Positions 55,810 through 64,000 of a stretch of 64,000 nt of DNA are shown here, one piece after another (within the stretch, counting starts at the first letter, position 1; the number at the start of each line of letters is the position of its first letter). Both the position numbers and the translations under genes were made by a program. Where the stretch lies: assembly GCF_000425725.1 (NCBI RefSeq), contig NZ_AUDZ01000017.1, positions 1-64,000 on the forward strand, in the 5' to 3' direction. The notes under the pieces were generated by a model. It searched no databases and was not told the origin of the DNA. It saw only the letters and a program-made list of their open reading frames with translations. Source of the stretch: Halomonas halocynthiae DSM 14573 (GTDB taxonomy: Bacteria; Pseudomonadota; Gammaproteobacteria; Pseudomonadales; Halomonadaceae).

Positions 55810-57498
55810 ATGAGCGATACCCCCAACGATTCACGCCGCCGTCACTCCGCTCTAGTGGTAGATGGCCCTGGCAAATCGGCAGGCCGCGCTATGCTGCGTG
55901 CGGTGGGCTTTACGGATGCGGATTTCAAAAAGTCTCAGGTCGGTATCGCGTCGACCTGGAGCATGGTGACGCCGTGCAACAGCCATATCGGTGAGCTGGC
56001 TGAGCATGCACGAGACGGTGCGGATGAGGCGGGCGGTAAAGGGGTGATTTTCAACACCATCACCATTTCCGATGGCATCGCCAACGGCACTGAAGGCATG
56101 AAGTATTCGCTGGTCTCGCGTGAAGTGATCGCTGACTCCATCGAAACCGTGGCTGGCTGCGAAGGCTTTGATGGCATTGTGGCTATCGGCGGCTGCGACA
56201 AGAACATGCCCGGCTGTTTGATGGGGATGGCGCGCTTGAATCGCCCCAGCGTATTCGTTTATGGCGGCACCATTATGCCGGGCGAAGGCCATACGGATAT
56301 CGTTTCGGTATTCGAGGCCATGGGCGCTCATTCGCGTGGCGATATCGACCTGATCGAACTTAAGCAAATCGAAGAAACGGCGATTCCAGGCCCAGGTTCC
56401 TGTGGTGGCATGTATACCGCTAACACCATGGCCTCAGCCATTGAAGCGCTGGGTATGAGCTTACCGGGCAGCTCGGCGCAGAATGCCGTTTCTCGCGACA
56501 AGCGTGACGACTGCGAAGCCGCAGGTAAGGCCGTGCTGGCGCTGTTGGACCAAGACATCAAACCGTCTGACATCATGACCCGCAAGGCGTTTGAGAACGC
56601 CATTACCGTGATCATTTCACTGGGCGGCTCAACCAATGCTGTACTGCACCTAATCGCCATGGCACGCACCTTAGATGTGCCGTTGTCGCTGGATGACTTC
56701 ACCAACATTGGTAAGCGTGTGCCAATGCTTGCCGACTTGCGCCCCAGCGGTCACTACATGATGAGTGAGCTAGTCGCCATCGGTGGTATTCAGCCCTTGA
56801 TGAAAGTCTTGCTGGACGCCGGCATGTTGCACGGCGACTGCCTAACCGTTACCGGAAAAACGCTGGCCGAAAACCTAGCCGAAGTAACGCACTACCCAGA
56901 TGATCAGGAAATCATCGCGCCGCTGGACAAGCCAATCAAAGCAGAAAGCCACCTGCGGATTCTTTACGGCAACTTAGCGCCAGACGGCTCAGTCGCCAAA
57001 ATTACCGGTAAAGAAGGCACCCATTTCCGTGGTACCGCTCGGGTATTCAACTCGGAAGAAGAGGCCCAGGCAGGCATTAACAACGGCACCGTGGTCGCCG
57101 GTGATGTTGTGGTGATTCGCTATGAAGGCCCCAAGGGTGGCCCCGGCATGCGCGAAATGCTCACCCCCACATCGGCCATTATGGGCCGCGGGCTGGGCAA
57201 CGACGTGGCATTGATTACCGACGGGCGTTTCTCTGGCGGCAGCCACGGCTTCGTGGTTGGCCACGTTGCCCCAGAAGCCTTCGACGGCGGCCCGCTAGCG
57301 TTAATAGAAGATGGTGATGTGATCACTATCGACGCCGAAGCCAACACCATTGATGTGGCCATCGGCAGCGAAGAACTGGAACGTCGCCACGCCGCCTGGC
57401 AGCGCCCGGCACCACGCTACACTAAAGGCGTACTGGCCAAGTATGCGCGCTTGGTTAGCTCCGCCAGCGAAGGTGCCGTGACTGATCAAGATGTGTAA
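55810..57498 (+). CDS. ilvD: Dihydroxy-acid dehydratase
   Basis: 562 residues; GGAG upstream. It dehydrates dihydroxyisovalerate and dihydroxy-methylvalerate in valine and isoleucine synthesis. Cluster ligands are the Cys of [16 protein letters not shown] and [14 protein letters not shown], the catalytic Ser region is [20 protein letters not shown]. The length is the shorter (about 560 residue) class, typically a [2Fe-2S] enzyme, unlike the 616-residue E. coli IlvD. It stands alone. Confidence 0.94.
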   Translation: MSDTPNDSRRRHSALVVDGPGKSAGRAMLRAVGFTDADFKKSQVGIASTWSMVTPCNSHIGELAEHARDGADEAGGKGVIFNTITISDGIANGTEGMKYSLVSREVIADSIETVAGCEGFDGIVAIGGCDKNMPGCLMGMARLNRPSVFVYGGTIMPGEGHTDIVSVFEAMGAHSRGDIDLIELKQIEETAIPGPGSCGGMYTANTMASAIEALGMSLPGSSAQNAVSRDKRDDCEAAGKAVLALLDQDIKPSDIMTRKAFENAITVIISLGGSTNAVLHLIAMARTLDVPLSLDDFTNIGKRVPMLADLRPSGHYMMSELVAIGGIQPLMKVLLDAGMLHGDCLTVTGKTLAENLAEVTHYPDDQEIIAPLDKPIKAESHLRILYGNLAPDGSVAKITGKEGTHFRGTARVFNSEEEAQAGINNGTVVAGDVVVIRYEGPKGGPGMREMLTPTSAIMGRGLGNDVALITDGRFSGGSHGFVVGHVAPEAFDGGPLALIEDGDVITIDAEANTIDVAIGSEELERRHAAWQRPAPRYTKGVLAKYARLVSSASEGAVTDQDV

Positions 57499-57887
57499 GC
57501 GTCTTTGGCGCTAGAGATGCGTTGAGCGGACACTCTCGCAGTAGGATGAATCACACCCTGAACGCTGGATACCCAGCCTTCGGGGTTTTTTGTGTGTGTT
57601 GGGTGATATTTCAACTATTGAATTTAATTGTTATTTGTTTTTCTTCAGTGCAGATGTGGCGCGAGCCAAGGTGCTAAATGACTGTGGTGAAATAGCCTGT
57701 CACGTCATTTATGTTTTGCCCGTTGGTTAGCTTCGCAAGGGTTATTTCAAGCCATAGTGGGAGGCCGATGATTCGTTGCGTGTTTTGAGTATTGGCTGCG
57801 CATTCTCGATAGCTGCTTCTGACACAATAGCGATACCGTTAAATGACTTTGGGCTTTGCCAAAAACAAGATTAACGGGAGAATACAC
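57499..57887. other. Gap between ilvD and the opine dehydrogenase operon
   Basis: About 390 bases without a gene. It holds the ilvD terminator (57556-57591), a small palindrome TTCAA-CTA-TTGAA at 57610-57622 and, presumably, the promoter of the downstream operon. The AT content rises after the terminator. Confidence 0.5.
57556..57591 (+). terminator. Terminator after ilvD
   Basis: CCCTGAA and TTCGGGG pair (with one G-U) outside an inner GCTGG/CCAGC stem, followed by six T. It lies 58 bases after the ilvD stop. Confidence 0.85.
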
Positions 57888-58994
57888 ATGAAAGTCAGCG
57901 TTATTGGTGGTGGACATGGGTGCTATGCTGCAGCCATCGAGATGGTTGAAAAAGGCTTTGACGTCACCTTATGGCGCCGTGATAGCGATGCCTTGAATGA
58001 GTTGAGCCAACTGGGCTACTTGAATGTTAAGGATGCCCAGGGTGAGCGAAGAATTCAGATAGGGAGTGGGCAAGATCAGTTGTCGTTGACCAGTGATTTG
58101 AGTGAGGCGACTCGCCAGGCAAATCTGCTGATTATCCCACTGCCCGCCACATCCCATGAGGCGCTTGCTGAGCAGCTGGGGCCATTGCTTTGCGATGATC
58201 AGGTGGTCTTTTTACCGCCGGGCACCTTCGGTTGCTATATTTTCCAACGCGCAATGAGGAAGGCCGGCAACCATAGTCGAGTTGCCTTCTGTGAAACGGG
58301 AACCCTACCTTATCTTGCGCGTAAACATGGCCCTAATAAAGTCGTGATCAGTGGTTATGCGACACGTCTTCCCACAGGGGTTTTCCCCAGTGAGCTGTCG
58401 GAGCATGCTTTTTCGTTACTGCGTCAGGCCTATCCCAGCGTTGAGCCCATTGAAGATGGTTTGAGTGGAGCGCTGATGAACGCTGGCCCCATCATCCATC
58501 CACCTCTGATTATTATGAACGCTGGGCCGTTGGAGCACTTTGAGGCTTGGGATATACACAATGAGGGCACTCAGGCGTCAATTCGCAGCGTGACTACCGC
58601 GCTTGATAACGAGCGTATTGCGGTACGCGAAGCACTTGGCTACCAGCCTTCTCATTTTCCGCTTGCTGATCATTATGCTAGCGACGGAGAGGAGTGGATG
58701 TATGGGCGGGGAGCCCACGGAAAACTTACCGATAGCGGTGACTGGAGGGAAAACATCGAACTGCACAGTCATCGTTACATGATGGAAGATACCAGGTTAG
58801 GGCTTTCGCTGATTGTTTCCGTAGGCCGTTGGGTGGGTCAGCCAACACCTGTTGCTGAAGGGCTTTTGAACATTGCTTCGGCGATTACTGGTAAGGATCT
58901 TTACGCTCAAGGGCGCACGCTGGAAAGCCTTGGGCTTGATTCGCTATCCCCAGAAGAGATGCGTCAATTAATGACGCACGGTATTCAGAGCTGA
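57888..58994 (+). CDS. Opine dehydrogenase family NAD(P)-dependent oxidoreductase
   Basis: 368 residues from the ATG at 57888 (GGGAG upstream). N-terminal Rossmann motif SVIGGGHGCYAAAIEMVEKGFDVTLWRRD, and the C-terminal octopine/nopaline dehydrogenase domain (about 180-330) with GALMNAGPIIHPPLIIMNAGPLEH holding the conserved catalytic His-Asp region. Opine dehydrogenases join or split an amino acid and a 2-oxo acid with NAD(P)H. Next to a binding protein and a second dehydrogenase, breakdown of an imported compound is more likely than opine synthesis. It is the first gene of a three-gene operon. Confidence 0.82.
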   Translation: MKVSVIGGGHGCYAAAIEMVEKGFDVTLWRRDSDALNELSQLGYLNVKDAQGERRIQIGSGQDQLSLTSDLSEATRQANLLIIPLPATSHEALAEQLGPLLCDDQVVFLPPGTFGCYIFQRAMRKAGNHSRVAFCETGTLPYLARKHGPNKVVISGYATRLPTGVFPSELSEHAFSLLRQAYPSVEPIEDGLSGALMNAGPIIHPPLIIMNAGPLEHFEAWDIHNEGTQASIRSVTTALDNERIAVREALGYQPSHFPLADHYASDGEEWMYGRGAHGKLTDSGDWRENIELHSHRYMMEDTRLGLSLIVSVGRWVGQPTPVAEGLLNIASAITGKDLYAQGRTLESLGLDSLSPEEMRQLMTHGIQS

Positions 58995-59018
58995 GCCATC
59001 AGTAAGGGAGAGAACCGC

Positions 59019-60014
59019 GTGCAAAAACCAATTATTGTCTTGGGCGCAGGGCGAATGGGCGAAGGTATTGCGCTTTCGTTCGTTCTCGCTGGGCAAGACG
59101 TCGTGTTAGTTGATTTTAAGCCTCGTGAAGCGAGCGAGCGAGAGCGCTATTACGAACAGGCGCGTAGCCATTTAATGTTAGAGCTTGCGTATTTGAGAGA
59201 TAAAGGGCTATTGCAAACAGAAAACATAGCGCCTATCGCTTCGCGTTTGCGGTTTATCGACCATCAGGAGGTGGTCTCACTGATGGACGGTAGGTTAGTG
59301 TTCGAAGCACTGCCTGAGGTTCGTGAGATTAAGCAAAAAGGGTTGTCTTGGGCAAGCCGGCACTTAGGTGAAGAGGTCGTTATTGCTTCTACGACTTCTA
59401 CCTTCCTGGTAAGCGAGCTTTCCAGCATGGTGTCTAATTCAGCGCGCTTTATGAATGCCCACTGGCTCAACCCCGCTCACTTGATGCCGTTGGTTGAAGT
59501 CAGCCGTAGTAAGGAGACCGAGCCGCGTTATATCGATGAGTTGTACCGTGTGCTCAAGGGAATCGGTAAGGTGCCTGTGCTGTGTGAAGCGGCACCTGGC
59601 TATATTGTACCCCGCTTACAGGTATTGCTGATGAATGAAGCCGCGCGCCTTGTCGAGGAGGGAGTGGCTAGTGCTGAAGATGTTGATGTGGCCATTAGGG
59701 TCGGCCTTGGTCTTCGGTATTCAGTGCTTGGTGTGCTGGAGTTTATCGACTGGGGCGGCGGCGATACGCTGTATTACGCATCTAACTACCTGTGCGACAA
59801 GCTTGATGACCGCTTCAAGTCACCTGACGTCATTACTCAGAATATGCAAAAACAGCGACGTGGTTTTCAGGATGGAGCGGGATTTTTTGATTACACCGAT
59901 GTCGACTTGAAGCAGCGTCGCAGAGAACGCTCAGGCGACTTCCTCAAGCGACTGGCGCTTTTGGACCTCATGCCCGAGATCAATGCAAGTGGCGATACTC
60001 AACCGAGCTCGTAA
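59019..60014 (+). CDS. 3-hydroxyacyl-CoA dehydrogenase-like NAD-dependent enzyme
   Basis: 331 residues from a GTG with AAGGGAG upstream. Rossmann motif IIVLGAGRMGEGIALSFVLAGQDVVLVDFKPRE; then VFEALPEVREIKQKGL, a catalytic His in FMNAHWLNPAHLMPLVEVSRS and the C-terminal dehydrogenase domain APGYIVPRLQVLLMNEAARLVEEGVAS. It resembles 3-hydroxybutyryl-CoA and L-carnitine dehydrogenases. It probably oxidises a hydroxy group of the imported substrate. 24 bases after the opine dehydrogenase gene. Confidence 0.82.
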   Translation: MQKPIIVLGAGRMGEGIALSFVLAGQDVVLVDFKPREASERERYYEQARSHLMLELAYLRDKGLLQTENIAPIASRLRFIDHQEVVSLMDGRLVFEALPEVREIKQKGLSWASRHLGEEVVIASTTSTFLVSELSSMVSNSARFMNAHWLNPAHLMPLVEVSRSKETEPRYIDELYRVLKGIGKVPVLCEAAPGYIVPRLQVLLMNEAARLVEEGVASAEDVDVAIRVGLGLRYSVLGVLEFIDWGGGDTLYYASNYLCDKLDDRFKSPDVITQNMQKQRRGFQDGAGFFDYTDVDLKQRRRERSGDFLKRLALLDLMPEINASGDTQPSS

Positions 60015-60044
60015 ATGCTAGTGCTCTCAAGGGGGAGACGGTTT

Positions 60045-61112
60045 ATGAACACCAATAAGTGGGTAAGCAGGTTGACCGTGCTGGCAGCCGTGATGGCCTT
60101 GGCGGGGTGTAGCGACAGTCAGAATGAGAGCCAGCCGCTCAGTAGTGATGATAATAGCGACGTTATTACGCTAAGCTACGCGTTTTTTGCGCCTGCGCAA
60201 AGTTTTCCAGCGGTTCAAATGGAGCATTGGGCTGAGGAGATCAATAAGCGAACGAATGGGCGTGTCGACGTTTCGCTTTTTCCTGGCGGGTCATTGCTTA
60301 GTGCGAGCAACATGTATGATGGCGTGCTTAATGGCGTGGCCGATATTGGCCTTTCTGCTACGTCCTATGAGCCAGGGCGCTTTCCGCTAATTAACTTAAC
60401 TGGGAACTTGAGCGGCCAAGGCGTTAACTCCGAAGTTGCTAGCCGTACGGTCTATCAGCTAACCCAGGAGTTTGGTGAACAGATGCCAGGCCTTGATGGG
60501 TTTAAGGTGATCACGGCGTTTACGTCGGAACCAGCCTACCTTCAAACCATTGGCCCCATTTATCGTCTCGAAGACGCGGAGGGGCTGGAGATTAGGATCT
60601 CTGGTGATAACTCCAGAACACTGGATGCATTGGGTGCTACCGCTGTTGGTATATCTCAGGCGGAAACCGGTGAAGCCTTACAGTCAGGCATTATCGATGG
60701 CTATGCGTCTTCCCGAGAAGTGCTGATGGATCTGCAATTTGCACGCACGGTTAAGTATGTGACGGATTACCCGCTGACCAATACTATTTTTGCGGCGTTG
60801 ATGACTCAGGAGAAGTGGGATTCGCTACCTCCCGATGTGCAATCTGTGATCGATGAGCTTGCACCTGAGATGGCGGCGTTCACTGGTCAGTATCTCGATG
60901 AGCATATCCAGAGCTCTCTTGAGTGGGCGCAAGAAGAGGAGGGTGTTGAGGTGGTCTCGCTTTCAGCGGAGGAAGTCGCTCGGTGGGATAATCAGTTGTC
61001 GCCAGTCAATGACGCTATCCTTGCAGACGCGGAGGAGCAAGGGCTGCCTGCCCACGATTTTGTGGCACGTATGGATGAGCTCTTTGACACGTATCGTACT
61101 GACGCGAAATAA
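60045..61112 (+). CDS. dctP: TRAP transporter DctP-family binding lipoprotein
   Basis: 355 residues from the ATG at 60045 (GGGGGAG upstream). A lipoprotein signal ends MALAG-C22. DctP fold: ITLSYAFFAPAQSFPAVQMEHWAEEI start, GGSLLSASNMYDGVLNGVADIG, and the ligand-side EGLEIRISGDNSRTLDALGA with the Arg that usually binds the carboxylate, then the long C-terminal helix region ending at about 350. It should present an organic acid to a TRAP permease. The permease genes are not next to it but 2.7 kb downstream, after AraC, MarR and the mini-DctP. Confidence 0.88.
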   Translation: MNTNKWVSRLTVLAAVMALAGCSDSQNESQPLSSDDNSDVITLSYAFFAPAQSFPAVQMEHWAEEINKRTNGRVDVSLFPGGSLLSASNMYDGVLNGVADIGLSATSYEPGRFPLINLTGNLSGQGVNSEVASRTVYQLTQEFGEQMPGLDGFKVITAFTSEPAYLQTIGPIYRLEDAEGLEIRISGDNSRTLDALGATAVGISQAETGEALQSGIIDGYASSREVLMDLQFARTVKYVTDYPLTNTIFAALMTQEKWDSLPPDVQSVIDELAPEMAAFTGQYLDEHIQSSLEWAQEEEGVEVVSLSAEEVARWDNQLSPVNDAILADAEEQGLPAHDFVARMDELFDTYRTDAK

Positions 61113-61114
61113 CG

Positions 61115-62140
61115 CTAGCAAAGAGATGGAGGGTTAGGGATGACTGCTCTGTCTGGTGTGTGGTGAGAGTTGGTGTGCAGTGTTTGTACCGGCGTGACGC
61201 CATAAACTTCTTTGTACTGTGTGGCAAAATGCCCCGGACTATTGATGCCATGCTGCAGTACGATCTCGGTTACGCGCTTTCCTCGAGGCGCTTCCAAAAG
61301 CGTTCTGTGCACACTTTGCATACGCTGTTGTGTAAAGTAAGCCTTGGGTGAAAGCCCTAGGAACTGTTGGAAGCCATGCTGCAGCGTGCGTGTTGATACC
61401 CCTACCTTCTGCGCCAAGGCATTAATAGCGATGCCCTGTTTCAGGTGTTGGTCAATGTGCTGTTTGGCGCTTTTTACATGGTAAGGCAGAGGAGAAGACT
61501 CGGCCTGTAAGCGTTGGCTATAGTTATGCTTGAAAAGCCCTAGCAAACTGTCATAGAAGTAACCTTCCATCAGCTTTATCTGCTCATGATAGACAGGCTG
61601 CTTGAGGTGCACGTCGGAAAAACGGGCAAAGTATTTGATTGTGTTAAGCAGAAATTCGGTGCCTGGCGAGTGTGCGGAAGCGCAGTGCTCGAAGAGAATC
61701 GGTAGCTTGAGAGACTGTTGGAGACGGTGAGTAAGCCGTTGCTCAAGTTGGTGGCGTGGAATACGTACAATGAGATTATGACAACTTTGAGAGGTCTGAA
61801 TAAGCGCGCGTTGGCAGGGCGAGGTTACTGTCACGCCCCCTTGAACCATGCTCACCTGTCGATCGGGATAAACGAGGGCTCCTTGGCCCTCAAGTGTCAC
61901 ACGAAATAGATAGACGTTAGACTCGTCAACTGGGGCGATTTCGACGTTGGCACCGTACTGTAGTTCAATAATCGACAGCTGATCAAAGCTGACGGCACTC
62001 ATGCGAGATGCAAGTGGTGTCTCATCAAAAAGTCGCATATTGTGCGGGCATAAGTAATGAGTGACACGCTCTCGAATAGCGTCCTGCGAATCTGTATGAA
62101 GCACGCCGTGCTTTTGTAACAGGAATGACGTTGTAGCCAT
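61115..62140 (-). CDS. AraC-family regulator
   Basis: 341 residues. N-terminal AraC-binding-like domain (about 50-190) and C-terminal double helix-turn-helix (about 220-325: HIDQHLKQGIAINALAQKVGVSTRTLQHGFQQFLGLSPKAYF and ITEIVLQHGINSPGHFATQYKEVYGVTP). It lies tail to tail with dctP, two bases apart, and is divergent from the MarR gene. It most likely controls the opine dehydrogenase/TRAP genes, with the TRAP substrate or its product as effector. Confidence 0.88.
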   Translation of the reverse strand: MATTSFLLQKHGVLHTDSQDAIRERVTHYLCPHNMRLFDETPLASRMSAVSFDQLSIIELQYGANVEIAPVDESNVYLFRVTLEGQGALVYPDRQVSMVQGGVTVTSPCQRALIQTSQSCHNLIVRIPRHQLEQRLTHRLQQSLKLPILFEHCASAHSPGTEFLLNTIKYFARFSDVHLKQPVYHEQIKLMEGYFYDSLLGLFKHNYSQRLQAESSPLPYHVKSAKQHIDQHLKQGIAINALAQKVGVSTRTLQHGFQQFLGLSPKAYFTQQRMQSVHRTLLEAPRGKRVTEIVLQHGINSPGHFATQYKEVYGVTPVQTLHTNSHHTPDRAVIPNPPSLC

Positions 62141-62249
62141 ATTTCACCTCAGGGGGTTGACCTCATTGAATAGACTGGGAAGGTGAATGGGTGTGCTACG
62201 TTAAAGCGACAGTGGTAAGCCATTTTTTGAGCCTGCATTCACTTACACT

Positions 62250-62279
62250 CTACTGGTAGTATGCTAGAATAATCTACTA
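62250..62279. promoter_or_regulatory. Overlapping inverted repeats before the MarR gene
   Basis: CTACTGGTAG at 62250-62259 and, overlapping it, TAGTA (62257-62261) facing TACTA (62275-62279). A TAGAAT hexamer that could be the -10 lies between the latter arms. This suits a MarR autoregulatory operator about 20-50 bases before the start codon. Confidence 0.45.
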
Positions 62280-62299
62280 TTTTCCGGGGTGACATATTC

Positions 62300-62776
62300 A
62301 TGGTCGACAAGAAAGGATTATCCTCATCGTTTTTCCCTCTTGCCGATGATTTTCGTTCGCGCGACTTTCCTTTTTATTGGGTCGCAAGGCTGAATGCAAA
62401 GTACAGCGCCGATATTGATTTGTTGCTGAAGCCGCATGGGCTCAGCACTTCCAAGTGGCGCATATTGATGATCTTGCACGAGCACGGGCGACTGAGCATG
62501 TCGGATATCTCTCTGCATTCAGTGGCGAAGCTATCAACGGTCACTAAGATCGTTTATCGCATGCAAGAGGCTGGGCTGCTGAAAACAGAGCTTAGCCCTC
62601 AGGATGGACGCGTCACTGAAGTTGAACTCACCGATGTAGGTGCAGAAAAGTTAACGCTTGCTAGGCAAGTGACGAGCCGTTTGGTGGAAAAAGCCTTTGC
62701 CGACTTTGATGCTCCGGACATTGTCTATATTAATCAATGCCTAAGCAAGATGTTCCATAACTTGAACTCCATTTAA
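62300..62776 (+). CDS. MarR-family regulator
   Basis: 158 residues. Winged helix with GLSTSKWRILMILHEHGRLSMSDISLHSVAKLSTVTKIVYRMQEAGLLKTELSPQDGRVTEVELTDVG, including the DGR wing typical of MarR. Its N-terminus (DFPFYWVARLNAKYSADID) is the dimer helix. It lies between the divergent AraC gene and the mini-dctP/dctQ genes; it may sense an aromatic or hydroxy-acid ligand, which is a guess. Confidence 0.87.
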   Translation: MVDKKGLSSSFFPLADDFRSRDFPFYWVARLNAKYSADIDLLLKPHGLSTSKWRILMILHEHGRLSMSDISLHSVAKLSTVTKIVYRMQEAGLLKTELSPQDGRVTEVELTDVGAEKLTLARQVTSRLVEKAFADFDAPDIVYINQCLSKMFHNLNSI

Positions 62777-63246
62777 GGCTTTAGGCTGTGTGTTGAGTCC
62801 CGCGTGTCGCTTTCACTGGCGACCCTACTCCTAGAAATGCTTCTTCTTGGAAATACTCACGCTGAGAGGAGTCCGTTTAGAATAAGGTGAGCAGGGCTCT
62901 TCTCAGTGACTTGTCATCCGTTCTCGTTACGATGAGGCTTTACGCTTTACTGCGAGAAGTGCTTGAGCAGGCCCGGAAAACCGGGTCAGGCGGCAACGCT
63001 GGCGTGCCCCCTTTCTGCAGTAGGTGTTGTGCCCACGTATTTCAGCTATTCCTCGACTCGATCTCACGAGCGCCTGTGTAGAAGCTGGTGGCCGCTATAC
63101 TTGGGCGCTCCCAGCTGATGCAACGAGGCGTAGTATGAGAAATTCGATGTGGTATTTCCTTTACTTTACTTTTCATGTGATGTTGAATGTTTATGACGTA
63201 AGTGATTCTCCGACATTCAGCACAATAATAAATAGAGGTAGTGATC
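62777..63246. other. Long gap between the MarR gene and the mini-dctP
   Basis: About 470 bases. A hairpin CCCGG-AAAA-CCGGG lies at 62972-62985 without a T run. The short open frames (for example 62887-63081) show no protein-like composition. It probably contains the promoter of the mini-dctP/dctQ operon; no box was recognised. Confidence 0.5.
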
Positions 63247-63756
63247 ATGGCTAGTAAGCAATATCAGCTATCAAAACCGTTTCGGTGTCGCGAGTTGGTG
63301 GTGCGTTTGGAAGAAGGCTGCGTAGATGCTTGGTCAGATATGCCCGCCTTGTCTGGGTGCGCCAATGTAAGCTACGCCTGCTTTACTTCTTCCCAAACAT
63401 TTTCTGACAGCCAAGTATTAATCAATACCTTTTCTGACAGGGTGCTACAAGTGGATAGCTATGTGAGCCCTCAGGAATCGCTGGCCGATAATGTACAACA
63501 AGAAGCTGAGGCTCTGGAGGCGAAAATGATCTCTCTTTCAGGCACACACTTATATGAGCATATTAAAGAGTCTTTAATGTGGGCGGCGGAAGATCATGTT
63601 GTTGAGCAGCTGGCACTGGATGCAAGCGAAGCGCAACGCTGCTCTCAACTACTACAGCCTCTGAATAAGAAAATGCGTAACAATATGGCAGTTCAAGGAC
63701 TTTCTGTCTTTGAACGGCATGACCGTTACCTTGGGTTTATCAACGAATATCAATAA
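63247..63756 (+). CDS. Miniature DctP paralogue lacking the signal peptide and the central domain
   Basis: 169 residues from the ATG at 63247 (GAGGTAG upstream). Residues 41-82 align with 42-89 of the full DctP at 60045-61112 (VSYACFTSSQTFSDSQ against LSYAFFAPAQSFPAVQ). Residues 83-168 align with its 268-350 (EHIKESLMWA against EHIQSSLEWA; QGLSVFERHD against QGLPAHDFVARMD). About 178 central residues, including the ligand-binding Arg region, are missing. At 34-38 ALSGC sits where the lipobox ALAGC should be, but no hydrophobic stretch precedes it. The frame is open throughout. It occupies the usual binding-protein slot before dctQ. Either a new cytoplasmic protein or a decaying copy. Confidence 0.7.
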   Translation: MASKQYQLSKPFRCRELVVRLEEGCVDAWSDMPALSGCANVSYACFTSSQTFSDSQVLINTFSDRVLQVDSYVSPQESLADNVQQEAEALEAKMISLSGTHLYEHIKESLMWAAEDHVVEQLALDASEAQRCSQLLQPLNKKMRNNMAVQGLSVFERHDRYLGFINEYQ

Positions 63757-63823
63757 CTGTGAATGTTTTTAGCGCATCTTATTGCGGCTAAGTGCTGAAC
63801 TATTGGTTATTCAAAGGGGCCCT

Positions 63824-64000
63824 ATGAATAAAATAAATCGGTTGATTAGTCTGTTGTTGCTTTATATGGCTGGTGCGGCACTCCTGATGATGGTGTTTAT
63901 TGTGGTGGGTAATATCATCGTACGCCAAGTTAGCTCTTCCTTCGGGGGAACGACGGAGGTGGTGGGATGGTTGACGGCCGTTGTTGTGGCGCTTTCGCTG
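63824..64000 (+). CDS. dctQ: TRAP transporter small permease DctQ (partial, runs off the window)
   Basis: The first 59 codons are in the window: a basic start MNKINR, a hydrophobic segment (LISLLLLYMAGAALLMMVFIVVGNIIVR), then SSSFGGTTEVVGWLTAVVVALSL, where the GTTEVVGW-type start of the second segment is typical of DctQ. A GGGGCCC-rich leader separates it from the mini-dctP by 67 bases. A dctM gene is expected next. The two permease parts would serve the DctP at 60045. Confidence 0.8.
   Translation, partial: MNKINRLISLLLLYMAGAALLMMVFIVVGNIIVRQVSSSFGGTTEVVGWLTAVVVALSL

Noticed and set aside
55852..56367. 171-codon frame antisense to ilvD
   Set aside because: Shadow frame inside a well-supported gene.
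62887..63081. 64-codon frame in the gap before the mini-dctP
   Set aside because: No ribosome site, no similarity and mixed composition.

Overview
The window looks like a chromosomal segment of a gammaproteobacterium, most likely a member of the Halomonadaceae or a close relative. This is inferred from protein similarity recalled from memory, from gene neighbourhoods shared with pseudomonads (oxyR-recG, finR-fpr, a split class II ribonucleotide reductase nrdJa-nrdJb), and from several TRAP transporter genes. No phage, insertion sequence, CRISPR array or tRNA gene was seen. Most genes are housekeeping; the unusual material lies in two TRAP regions (18.1-21.2 kb and 57.9-64.0 kb) and in the redox/nitrosative-stress genes of the first 15 kb.

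Layout. 1-310: end of an rRNA operon (23S 3' end, 5S, terminator). 0.4-6 kb: secreted protein, an NsrR-type regulator with a 7-bp tandem repeat just upstream, hemN, an exported Ntn-hydrolase, gdhA. 6-10 kb: a decayed ubiT fragment, nrdJa-nrdJb preceded by paired NrdR-like boxes, mak. 10.5-15.5 kb: a BigR/YgaV-type ArsR repressor, an ACR3-like transporter broken by one amber codon, a small conserved protein, a universal stress protein, nnrS with an NsrR-like operator, and a Dnr-like Crp/Fnr regulator. 15.6-18.1 kb: POT peptide transporter and a convergent LysR gene. 18.2-21.2 kb: a TAXI-type TRAP system whose binding protein is circularly permuted. 21.6-24.3 kb: aminotransferase plus HglS, the lower lysine (2-aminoadipate) pathway. 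24.4-31.9 kb: TSUP permease, dacA-like carboxypeptidase with a SPOR domain, EamA transporter, thiM-thiE under a TPP riboswitch, dbpA, RIO kinase. 32-43 kb: glnK, djlA, nhaC, ribA, hemE, vanZ-like, finR/fpr, oxyR-recG, an epimerase. 43.2-46.9 kb: ridA, spoT, rpoZ, gmk. 47.1-49.4 kb: a three-gene phospholipid-type operon. 49.4-55.5 kb: heme uptake operon hemP-hmuR-hmuS-hmuT-hmuU-hmuV with a Fur-like box. 55.8-57.5 kb: ilvD. 57.9-64 kb: opine dehydrogenase, hydroxyacyl-CoA dehydrogenase-like enzyme, full-length DctP, AraC and MarR regulators, a miniature DctP without signal peptide, and the start of dctQ, which runs off the window.

How the genes fit together. The first 15 kb is rich in functions used when oxygen is low or nitric oxide is present: NsrR, NnrS, a Dnr-like regulator, oxygen-independent HemN and class II ribonucleotide reductase. 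The strongest candidates for something undescribed are the circularly permuted TAXI binding protein at 20218-21219, with a frame break in a run of nine A at the start of its partner permease, and the internally deleted, leaderless DctP paralogue at 63247-63756, which sits where a binding-protein gene normally precedes dctQ.
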